Shown here piece after piece: positions 1 to 11,446 of a DNA stretch of 64,000 bases. Under the pieces are notes generated by a model. That model ran no database searches, was not told where the DNA came from, and saw only the letters and a list, made by a program, of their open reading frames with translations. Position numbers and translations under genes: made by a program. Source of the DNA: Panaeolus papilionaceus (lineage: Eukaryota; Basidiomycota; Agaricomycetes; Agaricales); NCBI GenBank assembly GCA_015501605.1, contig JADNRZ010000014.1:744001-808000 (forward strand), given 5' to 3'. Position 1 is the stretch's first letter; the number at the start of each line of letters is the position of its first letter.

Positions 1-953
1 AGGCATTTCATTCTTACTTGATAGGCATCAGTTTTGGAGGCCAGCGTTTATGTTTTTCTTACAATATCCGAAATTACAAGACAGATCATTCTACAGATCC
101 TAAATTCAGTGGTGGGTCCCTGGACTCCGCTTTCCGCGTTCTACAGAAGCAAGGAGGCGTATGATGTCTATGTTATGTCAAATTTTGCTTCGTTATGTAG
201 AGGGTCGAGATCAACTTGGCAGGGTGGCTTCTTCTAAGAACAAAACCCCAACCGCAAGTGAGAAAAGCCGATGACAAACAAACACCTGTCACAGAAGGCT
301 TCAAGAGCTGTTGTAAGTTCATATGACTCAAGATCAGAAAGAATTTTCCTCGCCCCCTAAGTACATCACAGCTGATCTGTCAAGGCGAGGACGAAAGGTG
401 GGCTTGGTACATTAAGGAAATGATTTAATGCCCCCCCCCCCCCCCCCCCCCCCCCCGTTATCATCACCGAGTTGGGCAATGCTTCTTTCGGAACTAGTAC
501 TGGACAGTGGAATGAATACCAAATTCCCTGTATAGTGCTTCCCAAATATTCTATCTCGAAAATCGCCATGGGAAAATACTTATCGTTCATATTGGTCATG
601 GAGTTATAAGATCGGTTGATCCCTATGATTAACTTGGTTATTGTAAGTGCCCACCTGACGGATCACTCAAAGAAACAGGACGGCTGAAGGCAGACTAGTG
701 TTGATCATGAATATTTGCAGCAGCGGGATAATGGAAGTATTTCAAGCTCACAAGGTTCGCCCTGGAATTAAAGCAGATTGGAATATGAACGAGTGATATA
801 TCCATAAATTGGTGATCCAAACTACCGTAGTGGTAGAGTCACGAGACGACTTCATGCCTGCTTTTATATCGCTCCATTTGTCATGCCAGTCGCTGTATTG
901 TGGTCGCAAAAAAAACTCCCCGATACTTCACTCGCAAACATGTCACTGAGGCG
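1..953. other. Gene-free left edge with a 26-bp poly-C tract
   Basis: No open frame here has convincing coding character. The only striking item is an uninterrupted run of 26 cytosines at 431-456, which is prone to length error in sequencing and in replication. The right end of the stretch is the promoter of the first beta-trefoil-like gene. Confidence 0.6.
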
Positions 954-960
954 TATATAA
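954..960 (+). promoter_or_regulatory. TATA box of the first beta-trefoil-like gene
   Basis: TATATAA lies about 70 nt upstream of the ATG. The paralogue at 16.1 kb has the same motif at almost the same spacing (16074-16080), so the core promoter was duplicated with the gene. Confidence 0.55.
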
Positions 961-1028
961 GTGCCGACTAGTACTCAAAGATATGGCCCAGCACCTCGGA
1001 TTTACTTGAATTACCAAGCTCGAGCATA

Positions 1029-1691
1029 ATGTCTTTACCCATCTGTCTTCCTCCTGGTGTTTACTACATTCTCCAGGACGCTACCCCTGGTCTCCTTCCC
1101 AATTTCAACAAGAACGTTATCACTGGCCCTAATACACTAGGCCAGACGCTCGACCTTTCACCATACAATATTAACACCATAAGCCCATACCAGCAGGTGA
1201 GTCCTCAGCTAACTCCTTATCTAACTTTCTTAATACTCGTAAACTAACTTGTCAAACAAAAATAGTGGTTGATTACAGGTGACGGCGCTATCATGAACAT
1301 GGGGAACCTGAATTATTTTGCCGTCCCAAATGAGCCAGGATTCACAGTTCAGTCGGCACAGGCTCCTGTCAGATCCGCAATTAGCATCAGCCAAACATAG
1401 TATGTGTTGCTTCAGCTATCCATTATCTTTGTACTTACTCTGCGCTACCACACGGTAGTACTGGAACCGTAAACGACAGCATACCTGGGCGAAATAGCTT
1501 GCCTGGCTGGGTTGGAACGATCATGACAGCTGACGGAAAAGGAATGTACTGGTATAGCAATAGCGGCACTGTGAGACGTTCCACATAGAACATTCTTGAA
1601 GCTACCCCGAGCTGACGATCATTTTATTTAGATTGAGCTCACGCCCATTCCAACGCTCTGGGCCTTTGTGGCTGTAGCTAGCATGAAGTAA
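1029..1691 (+). CDS. Small beta-trefoil-like protein, possible mushroom protease inhibitor or lectin (copy 1)
   Basis: Four exons (1029-1196, 1266-1399, 1459-1570, 1632-1691) join into a 157-aa protein starting MSLPICLPPGVYYI and ending in an LWAFVAVASMK strand. There is no signal peptide. Size, the PPGVYYI opening, Gly/Asn-rich turns (TGDGAIMNMGN) and the closing W-x-F strand resemble beta-trefoil proteins of mushrooms, such as mycospin/mycocypin-type protease inhibitors and ricin-B-like lectins. No active-loop motif could be recognised, so inhibitor or lectin function is inference. The splice model is well supported: the paralogue at 16.2 kb has the same four exon lengths (168, 134, 112, 60 nt) and phases, and the two proteins match at most positions. 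A TATA box lies about 70 nt upstream. Such proteins usually stay in the cytosol and act in defence against animals or microbes. Confidence 0.6.
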
Positions 1692-3814
1692 TGTTGTGGG
1701 CTTGCAGCACCATTGTATGTAATGGATTGATGAACGATTCTAATAACACTGAAACTTATGGGACTGCTGTAAATGAACTTGTTTTGCTGATATTGTACAA
1801 CTGGCTCTACCTATGGGGCGTCCTACGTTTCATTTCTTGATCCTGAAGAATAAGGCAAAAGCATTAAATCACTCTTTCCGAATAGGGTACCATACCTTCA
1901 AATATACTCTTCAGCGACATAGCTAGGAAGAAAAGTTGAGCTTCCAGACAATTTTATTTTGAGTACACGACACATACGGCGACCATAACAAACTGGGTCA
2001 TGAGTACCATTTCTCCATAGAATCGAGCACGGAGGTGTCCAGGTGACTTTACCTATTATGGGATCACGGAATCCCTGTAATGACACCCTTGTATATGGCA
2101 ACTTGAAGACCTCGTTTGTAACAATCCCACAAAAAGGGTTGCATGGATCATTCTCATTGACACACTTACGCTGGGGCTCAGCTTTACTGCCGGTCATGAT
2201 CACACATCCATAATCTTCTCTTTCCAGCGGTCAGGCGTTATTTCAGATGCGTATCATAGAACTGCGATGGATTACATTTTCCTGTTTGATCATTGACAGA
2301 GGTGGGTGGGTCTTCAAGACGACAACAACCCACGTATAGATTCATTCCGGTGAAATACCTCCGCAAGTCTCAAAAAAACATGCTTTCGTGATCTCGCTAA
2401 GCTTCAGAATCTCCAGAAAACGTTGAGGTGCCTTTCTCGGTAGAACTTGAAATTTATCGAGTCCACTGCAGGTCTCCAACACAGCGGCATAGAGGCGGAT
2501 GACAAGAGCAGTTTCGCTCGATTAGACATTACATAAACCAATCCTCACCCTACCGATTTTCAGTCTCGACTCTCGATAGTGCTGCTTCCTATTTGATTCG
2601 GAGATCTTACAATGCCGGAGGGATAACAAGGTGTTTCAGCCTTTCCTGATGTTATTTGTGGTCCCCAGTTATGAAAGCAATGCCACTATTCCGAATGCGG
2701 CCCACTTTACGAAGTTTCAGCTTAGTGGTGGAGTTAACCTGTGACAGTTCCCTCGCCAGGCGCGGGAGCGATCTGGAGGGTGGGTTTCCCGGCCTGATAT
2801 TTTCGAAAATGGTTCGTGATGCCATCAATTTCCTTTTACGTTTCACCCTGGATTTGATTGCGTTTAAGTATTAAGGAGGCCCCAGGGAAACGGAAAAGGA
2901 AATTAACCTTGAGAATGACATCAGGCCGGGAAACCTGGTTCGCCAGTCCCTCTTCGACGCCCTCATGCCTCGCAAGGGATGGTCACCAGTCTATGGTGGA
3001 GTTTCTGTTCCTCAGTCCGAATTCTCTAGAAAAAGGGGGGCCTAATAGTACCCACGCGATGCTGGTTTGCCAAGATGATAGGGAAATAATAGGAATAATA
3101 GATAAGTTTCCTTATTTGAGAGGACGGTGTACGAAATGGAATGGCTGAGGCAATACCTCCAATTGAAGCATTGCGCCGCGGATTACTGTATTATATAATT
3201 AAATTCAGGAAGTCCCTGTTAACGAGGGATGTGTGTCGACAGTCGTTGAAATCACTGTCAAACCCCAGGGGCCAGAAAAACCGACCGCAGATACGGGGGG
3301 AGTTTCCGTCTCAGGGTAGTAGGTTTTCCGACCTTGAGCTTCGATGCTAAAATGGGAAATGTGGTGTGAAAAATTGACCCTGAGTAGCGTGAATATGTCC
3401 GCTTTTGAGATAGGTTTGACGGCCGTTATAACCTCCACCCACAGAGCGGAGTGGGCAGAAATTATGGCCACAAATCGAACAATTGCGGCCACACGCCTGG
3501 CCTGGTGTGACGGAAATCCCAGTGCCTCAAAATTCCCCACCCTACTGAAATTCTGATGAAGGCAACATTTCCCGGCCAGGCACTAAGGGTTTTCATACTT
3601 GGAAATCGCACAACATTGCCATTTTAGGAAATAAAAAGCGATTTATTATTGCCCGAAATGGCGTTTAATACTATTTGAGTGGGGGTTTTTCTACTGTTAT
3701 AATACAAGCAGTAAGGAGGTATTTTCTACACTAAATAGTGGAAAACCCCTTGATTATGTTAGGAAAAAATGGAATATGAACAGTAGAAATGTGAGATATT
3801 GGGTGGCGGTATGC
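1692..3814. other. Gene-poor interval with a fold-back repeat
   Basis: Several 60-110-codon frames exist but none shows a domain or convincing splice partners. A Cys-containing minus-strand frame at 1898-2203 is the least random and might be an exon remnant, but I cannot support it. The interval holds a fold-back repeat (2783-2935) and a weak inverted pair near 3680-3750 around the sequence GTTTTTCTACT. It ends at the stop codon of the first transposon-block gene. Confidence 0.5.
2783..2935. repeat. Imperfect fold-back (inverted) repeat
   Basis: The left arm (2783-2851) and right arm (2882-2935) are inverted copies separated by a loop of about 30 nt. The outer 16 bp are perfect (GGTTTCCCGGCCTGAT against its reverse complement). 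The inner about 24 bp match with one mismatch and a 2-nt gap, and the middle is diverged. This could be a MITE-like or fold-back element, or an old palindrome. No target-site duplication was recognised. Confidence 0.6.
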
Positions 3815-5701
3815 TCATGCTTTCACAGCAGGCCCCTTCTTACCATTCCTTCCTCCTGCTCCTGCCTCCTGGGACCCTGCCTTTGCCTTTCCTTTATTCG
3901 GAGCTGCACTGGCCACCACCTTTGCTGCCGCAGCAGTCTGTGCCCTGGTTGATGCTCGTGTCCTTGCTGCTGCAGTCTTCTGTGCCTTCTGTGGCCTGGA
4001 ACCATCAGACCCCCCTTCTTGCGGCTCACTAGTGCTCTTTCGTTTCCCTCCAGTGTTTTGTGTGGTAATCGCAGGGGCCTTCGGATCAGGGGTGATGTCG
4101 AAGGGTGCAAAGTGATGTTGAGCTGTGAGATTATGTTGAGAGCAAGCCATGACTTCGTCTGGCATGTCAATGGCTTCATCGTCGTCACCCTGACTAAGTT
4201 CCTTGTCATCAAAGGGGCTGATATCCAATCCTGGGCCGCCAATGGCAACTCCATCAGCCTGGCCTACATCTGCGACTGCACCAGCAGTCTCGACAAAACC
4301 CTCTGCCCCTTCCTCAACCCAACCCATACCTTCCACCTCAACTTCACCACCATTGCCACTAACATCCACCTCAACTTCGCCACCAGCTTCCACCTCAACC
4401 TGCATACCACCATTATCCTGTTCTTGTTCCATTGCTGCTTCCTCGGCTTCCCTCTCCAACGCCCACTGTGCCAGCTTCATTTTCCGTGCCTGTGCCTTCG
4501 CTTTCCTAATTGAGCCGGTGGGATCGCTTTGGATAACCTTCTTGTGCCGGCGCTTATTCTTGTTTGTGGTCCTTAGAATCTCGTGAGTCGCCCATCCATG
4601 TCGGAACCGCTTGAGGTAGGGGCAGCGAAGATTAGCCTATTGTCAATAGAATATATTAGTAAATGGGGATAGCATATACACAACAAAATGTAACATACCA
4701 CATTAACGATAGTTTGAACAAATCTTGGGTCTTGGTGGCACCACTCAATCAGAAACTGGTCCTTGAGATGTGCAACACATCCACGAACAACATCCTAGAG
4801 TTTCAGGTATTAGCACTCCATCAAGGAAAGATTATTTAAGAAGCACATACCCTCGCCTCGTTATAAAGATCTTTGTCATCCTGGAGGCCCATAACTGCTT
4901 GTAAATTGCTCCTTGCGAGGCCGCGAGGTTTAGGAATTGAGCCATCTGGGATGTCATCGTAGTCAGGCATGATACCGTCCTGAGAATCTTCCAGGGCACG
5001 AAGGCGAGCAAGCTCCTCTGTAGCATATCATGAGCAATGAACAGCAAAAAGATAAGTCACTTACCCTCTTGACGTTCAATGCGTAGAAGCATTGCTTGGA
5101 TCTCCTCTGGGGTATACTGGGAAGCAAGTTCAGCATCAATCATAAACCCAACAGCTGGTGGATTGGTGAAAGCTGATGAGGTGGTGACAGGGGGTGGAAC
5201 AGTAGCAGTGACAGAGGCAGGAACTACAGAGGCAGCAACTGGGACTGGAACAGCAACAGCAGCAACTGGGGGCAAGGTAGTGACAGCAGTGACGGGGGGC
5301 GAAACAACAGCAGCGACCGGAGCTGGGATGGCTGGGACAGCAGGGCCTGGAACAGCGAAGGCCGCAACGGAGTCCAGAACAATGGAGGGCGGTTGGGAAT
5401 TAGTAGAAGCTGAAGCTGGACGATGAATAGAATTGCGGGGAGCAGTGTTCATGCGGGGACGCCGTTGCAAGGATATAAAGTTGGTGACAACACCGCCAAG
5501 AGGGGGCGTAGAGGCAGGGATTTGCGTAGATGTTACAGCAGGGTTTGAGGACGAGATATTCGGGTTTTGACTTTGGAGGGCATTGCGTGCATGATAGGCG
5601 GCTTGAGGGGTAACAGCCTTGTTAGACGCATTGGGATTGGGATGGGATCGTCGAGCTGGTTGTTGGGGTTGTTGAGGACGTTGGTTCGTGGTGCTAGCCA
5701 T
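3815..5701 (-). CDS. Transposon-block gene A: disordered, Ala/Pro-rich protein with a basic central segment
   Basis: Four exons (5701-5065, 5017-4851, 4794-4699, 4636-3815) give an intact 573-aa frame. The N-terminal about 210 residues are low-complexity (QQPQQPARR, then Pro/Ala/Val repeats) and end in a short helix, EEIQAMLLRIERQE. The middle (about residues 212-330) looks folded: a Leu/Arg helix, then FLIEWCHQDPRFVQTIV, then PYLKRFRHGWATHEIL and a Lys/Arg cluster (NKNKRRHKK) that could act as a nuclear signal. The C-terminal 220 residues are acidic, then Ala/Lys-rich with a bipartite-like basic tail. No named domain was recognised. The location next to a Tnp2 transposase suggests an element-encoded DNA-binding or accessory protein, which is inference. 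Unlike its three neighbours it shows no stop or frameshift. Confidence 0.6.
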
Positions 5702-6258
5702 TGGTATGAGTTCGATCTATGGTGAATACCTGTATTTATAACAAAATGACCGACTTACCTTTGGCTCGCACGGACCATCTTCATCCGATGCGTCCCGGTT
5801 TTTTAAAATAATTCGTTTCAATAGATTGGATGAGCTGGAGAAAAAATGGGATTTATGAATTGAGTAAAGACCAGAAAATTTGTTGGGGATAGAAATAATG
5901 ACAGATGTTGACGTATTTTCGGAGCTTGCTGGTGAAACTGGAGCAGAGCAATCAGTAGAGTATGCGAGACTGAATGAGAAACGAACTGATTTCTTTTTAG
6001 CGAGAGCTCAATCGGAACATGCGAGACTCATGGCTATCCGTAACAGTACTAAAATAGCAAAGGCAGGGTGGAAGCGATATTTTTTTCTGTGATCAAGTGT
6101 TTCCCTGAGCAAAATAAATGAACGGAGCTTGAGATGGTCCAAAAAAAGCGGAAGTTCTCGGTACAAACGTTCAAAAAACTGTTTACCCTGCATCTAAAAA
6201 AGTGAGACACAGAAAGGTTAAATACCAGCAACGATGAGTGGGGAGAGCTCATACCAAG
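5702..6258. other. Divergent intergenic region between block genes A and B
   Basis: Genes A (minus) and B (plus) start from opposite sides of this 557-bp gap, so it should hold both promoters. A 70-codon plus frame at 5880-6092 lies inside but has no recognisable features. No repeat array like the one at 10.2-11.1 kb was seen here. Confidence 0.5.
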
Positions 6259-7088
6259 ATGGCCTCCTCCCAAGACAACATCGTTCCCTCTTCCCAATCC
6301 CCTTCCCCAGAGTCCATTCCATCGTTGCAAGACCTGTGCACTTGCGAAAATCAGGCTGCTCACTGGGACGACACTGGACGTGTTCACCCCAACCTCCCAC
6401 CCAGATGCTTGCTCTTTCTTTCCGCGCCTAGGGACACACAGGATAACAGTATTGGTGAGTACATTACTCTAGGGGAAGTATCAGCGTTCACTTACCATTC
6501 CGTTGGCCAGACGAACAACACAGCAAGACTCCACCATCTCGATCTCATTCTGCACCTCCCCTCTCCCGGGATACTGTCCCACTCGTACCTCAGCCCACTA
6601 GCAACACCATCCCACCACCTGCCATAGTTAGATCCCAATCTGTTGCATCCGTTGTCCAGATCAAGCCTGAGGCTGTTGACGATCTTCCAGTTCCCAACCG
6701 AGCACCCAGCACCCCACCAGCCATTGCACCTGCTCGCACTCCTACCGAAGCCCCTGCTCACACTCCTACCAAAGCCCCTGCTCGCGCTCCTACTGAAGCC
6801 CCTGCACTTGTCGATGTTGACATTCCCGCTCCTGATGCTCCTCCTGCATACATTGGCGAGGACGTCGCCAACTTCTTCAACCTGCCCAACGGTGCAAACA
6901 ATAGAGTCCAGGGTGCGCCCGAAGTAGCAGATGGTGCGGTCAACGACGGCGGCATTGACGCGCTCAATGCACATGCTGGTAATCTGGGGCTGCGTAGAGC
7001 TGGAGAGGGGGGGGTGATGCGCGTGTTGGGCAAGCACAGAATGCAACAGATGTTATTATTACGGCCGCTGACGAAGAAGAAGACATAG
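6259..7088 (+). pseudogene. Transposon-block gene B: Pro/Ala-rich protein with a G-tract frameshift
   Basis: Exon 1 (6259-6454) joins exon 2 (from 6511) across a 56-nt GT-AG intron. The product starts MASSQDNIVPSSQ, has a Cys-containing stretch (DLCTCENQAAHWDD), then a Pro/Ser-rich linker and a repeated APARTPTE-type motif. The frame ends at 7086-7088 as written (257 aa), but after a run of eight G (7007-7014) the other frame becomes clearly more gene-like. It encodes an acidic patch (AADEEED) and a KRKR nuclear-signal-like motif up to about 7160. One extra or two fewer G would restore it, so this is either a frameshift mutation or a homopolymer sequencing error. Function is unknown; a nuclear, element-encoded role is inference from context. 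Confidence 0.5.
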
Positions 7089-7356
7089 GAAATATCAAGA
7101 GAAAGCGGGCAGCCAATGGATTTGAAGAAACAAGAAGCTGGAAAAAAACCAAGGTGTGTTAGTTCGTTCGCTTTCGGCCTCAATGATTTTATGCTCACAT
7201 TTGTTCAAGAAAACAACTTCTACTGTTAGCATATTAGGGAATGGTCGCATAAATTTGACTGTGAATTTTTGATTGTTAGTATAATAATGGTTAAATCAGA
7301 AATATTAGATACCCACCTCAATAAATAAATAATTAGCGATCTGAGAATCACCTCAC

Positions 7357-9770
7357 CTACTGTGGGGTATACAGCCGATGAGGGACTTGGGGCGCGCGTC
7401 GAAATCGGTTCCAAAATTGCTGACAGTAGAATTGAGCAATCGCGTTTTCGAATTGCGATGCCCTTGCTGTGCCAATAGAAGAAGCTTGGCGGCGTGTAGA
7501 AAGCTGTGAGATGAACTCTGGGCATCCAGGCCAAGTTTTGACAACTTTGGCGAAGTTGATGAGGTACTCGAGTCGTTCCTCTAAGGTATCGGATGCAAGC
7601 CCCACATTCCGGGCTGGGAGGATCACAATCTTGAAGATTCCTGGGGCAAAACATCGCTGAATGGCCGACTCCCGATCGAAAAGTTGCTCGGCGGTTTGAC
7701 GTTTAGGATCAGGATGTAGTTGACATGTGAGATGGCGATCTAACGCAATGAACTCTAAATGGAAGTTCAACTCATATAGGGACCAAAGAATTTGCTGAAC
7801 AACTTCGATGGGTACTGCTTGACCAGCTGGGTATGTTGTACCTTCCCAGGTTGGTGATATAGCGGCTAGTTGGACTTGAACGCCGGCCGCAAAAGGAGTT
7901 ATATCGGCATATACGAGCTTGTCGTAGAGTTTGCGGCGACGTTGTGCAGTATGGCTAGGGCCCTCAGGAGGTTTACTGAGGTCGAGATTTAAGAATTCTC
8001 TCCACTCCTGCAAGTTGAGGGCACCACCGTCTGTACCAAGGAGTCCTTCCCAGATCATCCGAATTTGAAGCCAGGTCTTAATATAAGCTTGTAGATTTTT
8101 GGAGCCAAGGAAAAGCTTCGGATCAGGAAGGGCATATCACGTGTCGCCCTTCTCAATAGCCGTGTTTGTTGTTGAAGAAAGACCAATGGACCGCACTGCC
8201 TCAACCCATGCAGGAATTCTGTATGGGCTATGGACGTTGTCAACTGGCTCAAATGGATTGCGACCAGAACGACGAATATTATCTACAGCAAAAGGTGTTA
8301 GTCGTTATATTGAAAACGCGACGAGCGAAATACCATTTGATGGGGCAGGTGGTTGCCTCTGTTGATTCCGGGATGTTGATTGAGGCCTGGAGGATGCTAT
8401 TTGGGTATTTGTTAATTTGAGTGGATTGATGCGCTCAGCTTACACGTACCCGCTTGATTTCCTTGCATATGGGAGAGGCTGCGGGATGTACCTCGCTCAG
8501 AGGCCTCAGTGGCGCCCTGGACGACCCTTGAACTTGAGAGTCGGGAGCTTGACAACGATGAATTTCCAGCTGAGGTAAAGGTGATCAGTAAAAGACGAAC
8601 ACACGCCATGAAAGGATGGATACGTACTTGATGGTCTTTCAAAGGGGTTTTGACTCGTGAGACGGTTGTTAGAATAGGTCATGTGAGCAGCTGGTGGCTC
8701 ACGTGCTACGTTGATGTACATATTCGGTAGTTTAGCTAATAATTTAACTTGCCGTTGTACTCCGTACTTCTGTTGTGGCCACTAGGTGTCTGTGTCTGTG
8801 TCTCTATCTGTGTCCTCCCTCGTTTTTCTTGGTTTTCTCCCCCTCCACATTTTATTCACTTCTAACAACGGTTGAGTGCAAAAAGATATATGGCAGCATA
8901 GCGACCTTCACCGATCATGTCACCCTCATAGATGTTGGGAAAGGGAGGGTCGTGATCTACCATCGACAAACTGCGACCAGGCATTGTGACATTTATAACG
9001 CGAAGAACATTGCGGATCAAGGGTGCGCCATCCCATTCCTCAACATACCAGACGGGTACACCAGCGTGAAAGAGACGCTGAGCTGATTCTGCGTCCATTG
9101 TAAAGGCACCAATGAGATCGTCAACGTCATGTGCATTGTGGTAGATGCCATCCAGTTGATGTCGATATGTTGTTGAGTAGCGAAGAAATCCCTCCAGATG
9201 TAGGCAATGACGCTGGAACTCAGTGACATTGAACATCATTTCGGCGAGTGAGGATTTGAGGGAGGAGAGGCGGACAAATGCATTGGTGACTCTGTTCTGC
9301 AGCACATGTACCGACTCAATGGCAAATTCACTTGGCTTTGGGGTTGAAGTGGAGTAGGCAGAGACGGCGGAGAGGATGGAGTCTTGCATGGCTCTGAGCA
9401 GGTTCAGTTTGGCTGGAGCCAAACTTCCAAGACCGGTGACGATGCCAGTAAGGGATGGGACAAAATCGTGCATTGAAGGATCCCACCACAAAATTGCTAG
9501 AGGATTTTCGTCGCTGATAGGACGTCTCGGAATAGTTGGAAGGTGAGCGTATTTGGGAGCTAGAAATTGTGGCCATTGGCAGTGATCCTCAAGACCGTAG
9601 CGTAGATTGGCGCGGAGGCGAACATGGTGGAATCCAATGGGCGGGAGTGGAATAAAATCCTGGTTTGGCGTAGTGATCACATAATGTTTGCCGTGGTGCT
9701 GTAGATACGCTGCCACACGTCCATCCAGCGCCGTTATGGATTCTAAAATTGTTTCAGTAATGGTCTGCAA
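7357..9770 (-). pseudogene. Transposon-block gene C: Agaricomycete transposon-associated protein, internal stop
   Basis: The first exon runs from the ATG at 9770 to about 8865 and encodes a mostly helical region ending in motifs such as FHAGVPVWYVEEW and PPFPNIYEG. Similar proteins recur beside transposase genes in mushroom genomes (recollection only). Several small Ser/Arg-rich exons follow between about 8720 and 8340; I could not fix their borders. The last exon (8282-7357) contains GRNPFEPVDNVHSP and, further on, YALPDPKLFLGSKNL, KTWLQIRMIWEGLL and FHLEFIALDRHL. An in-frame TGA at 8137-8139 splits the last exon just before YALPDP; a CGA-to-TGA change would explain it. Coding resumes in the same frame for about 260 codons, so the gene decayed recently. 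No catalytic motif was identified. Confidence 0.5.
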
Positions 9771-11379
9771 GGATATAGTGATGGGTCCTTACGGTTTGGA
9801 TTCTGAGCAGCAAGTATATTCTTAATTTGATACTGCATTATTGAGAAGCTTGATTTTGAGGAGTCTGTATCAAAAATAGGTGAGCATTTCTAGAATATGT
9901 TGAGCATAACATGAGCGCACCAGATATCTAGATTGGTGAATTATGCACTGTGAGCAACCCTAGTTTTTGGCCAGAACATCGTCCGTGCAAGCGTAAAAGA
10001 CTCGTGAACCTAAATCAGCCCCAAGACCAGCAACTATTGGTGACTAGACACGCCAGGGCAACTGCGTATACGCACTGGTAGACATACAGTCCACCACAAT
10101 ATCCATCCGACAAAACATCTGTATCCTTCCACATCTGTGAAGGCACGTAGCCAGACGCAGAAATCCAGCCACCTCCTGCTGATGATGAGAGGACGATACG
10201 AAATCGGTCCTTCATCCCCTTGGGCGATACGAAATCAACCCATGACACGTAGAATATCAAAACCAGGGCGATGCGAAATCAGTCCCCTGAAAGAAAGAAA
10301 GTGGGAGGCACGAAGCCAACCCGGTAGAATGTGGAAGGAAGGGTGGCTAGAGACATTGATCGCTCACCGAAGTTGGTCAACGTTGTGAAAGGAGGGGGTA
10401 GGCGGTTGTCGGTGTTGATAGTGGAGCAGATGCTTGTCGACACGTTCAACAATGGTATTGTGGTGTGTTTGTCTTCATCACCGTCACGTGCACTTATTGA
10501 TCTCATGCTTCAACTCCTTCGACCAAGTCCTCAACTTGGTTCCTCTTTAACCTATCATCTCATGCTCACAAGTCTCATCCCTCTTTTCGCCACGTATTCA
10601 CCGTTTCCCAGTTCTAGGATTTGACTTCGTGTCGATCCTCTTTCCTTCTGCAACTTGACTTCGTGTCGGTTGCATTCCATCTCCATGCCTTCCCTTTGCC
10701 ACACAACTTGATTTCGTATCGGTTGTCTTTCTCCATCTCATTTCAGGTTGCCAAAGGAGAATCTTGGGGATGACCTCGCATCACTCAACGCCTGCTGGAA
10801 GGGTCATTCACGCAGTCTATTTCCCGGGCTGAATTACAAGGGATTATCTTGGGAATGACCTCATATCGTTCAGCTCCGACTGGAGTCGTCATTCACAATG
10901 CCTGTGCGCCAGGTAACACTATAGGAGGTCGTCTTGGGAGTGATTCTGTATCACCCAACTCCCCTGAGTCCGATAAAGAGGGTCTCACTCGACGTTCTGC
11001 CGCCTGGGTAACAGATTACGACGACAAGGGATCATCTTGGGGATGATTTCGTATCACCCAGGGTGTATTGCAGGGCTTGGGGACGTCTTTCTAGCACCCA
11101 TGATGTATTATGGGGTTTGGGGATGGTTCTCCGGCATCAATCACGCTGGATTACGACTTTCTGCATTCTCTGGAGAGTTATGCTACTTTGCCAGCGTCCG
11201 CTGAGCTAGTCATCTACACAGTTTTCGGATGGACTACGGCATAGAAAGGACCGAGCTTTGCCCATCCAACTAATCTACTGTAACACATGTAAGTCAAATT
11301 AACCTATACAGGTACTTAGGCTCCCGTTCTGATATTCCTCTACAAACAGTTTACTTTTCAATTCACTCATAATAAAACC
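9771..11379. promoter_or_regulatory. Divergent control region of block genes C and D with a repeat array
   Basis: Gene C starts leftward at 9770 and gene D rightward at 11447. Between them lies the short-repeat array described at 10195-11054. The remaining sequence has no supported gene. The frame at 10849-11046 runs through the repeats and is not considered coding. Confidence 0.55.
10195..11054. repeat. Array of 11-bp GATTTCGTATC-type repeats in two orientations
   Basis: Three inverted copies (GATACGAAATC at 10195 and 10226, GATGCGAAATC at 10270) are followed by seven direct copies: GACTTCGTGTC at 10623 and 10657, GATTTCGTATC at 10710 and 11044, GACCTCGCATC at 10772, GACCTCATATC at 10857 and GATTCTGTATC at 10942. 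The copies after 10760 sit in a longer degenerate unit that starts CTTGGG and recurs every 85-100 bp. Two weaker copies follow near 11082 and 11122. CACTA elements carry subterminal repeats of 10-20 bp that bind their own regulatory protein; this array has that character and faces both divergent promoters. Confidence 0.65.
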
Positions 11380-11387
11380 TATATATA
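11380..11387 (+). promoter_or_regulatory. TATA box of the transposase gene
   Basis: TATATATA lies 60 nt upstream of the first in-frame ATG (11447), which supports that start over the upstream non-ATG codons in the same frame. Confidence 0.5.
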
Positions 11388-11446
11388 CGCCCCCCTCAGG
11401 CGATCTCTTGGTCCTACTATCAACCCACTCACAAACACATATCGCT

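Noticed and set aside
3815..4586. Plus-strand and alternative minus frames overlapping gene A
   Set aside because: The composition is that of shadows. The chosen minus frame is the only one that splices cleanly to three upstream exons.
8775..8830. CACTA-like word (CCACTAGGTG) as a transposon terminus
   Set aside because: It lies inside gene C, has no inverted partner nearby and no target duplication.
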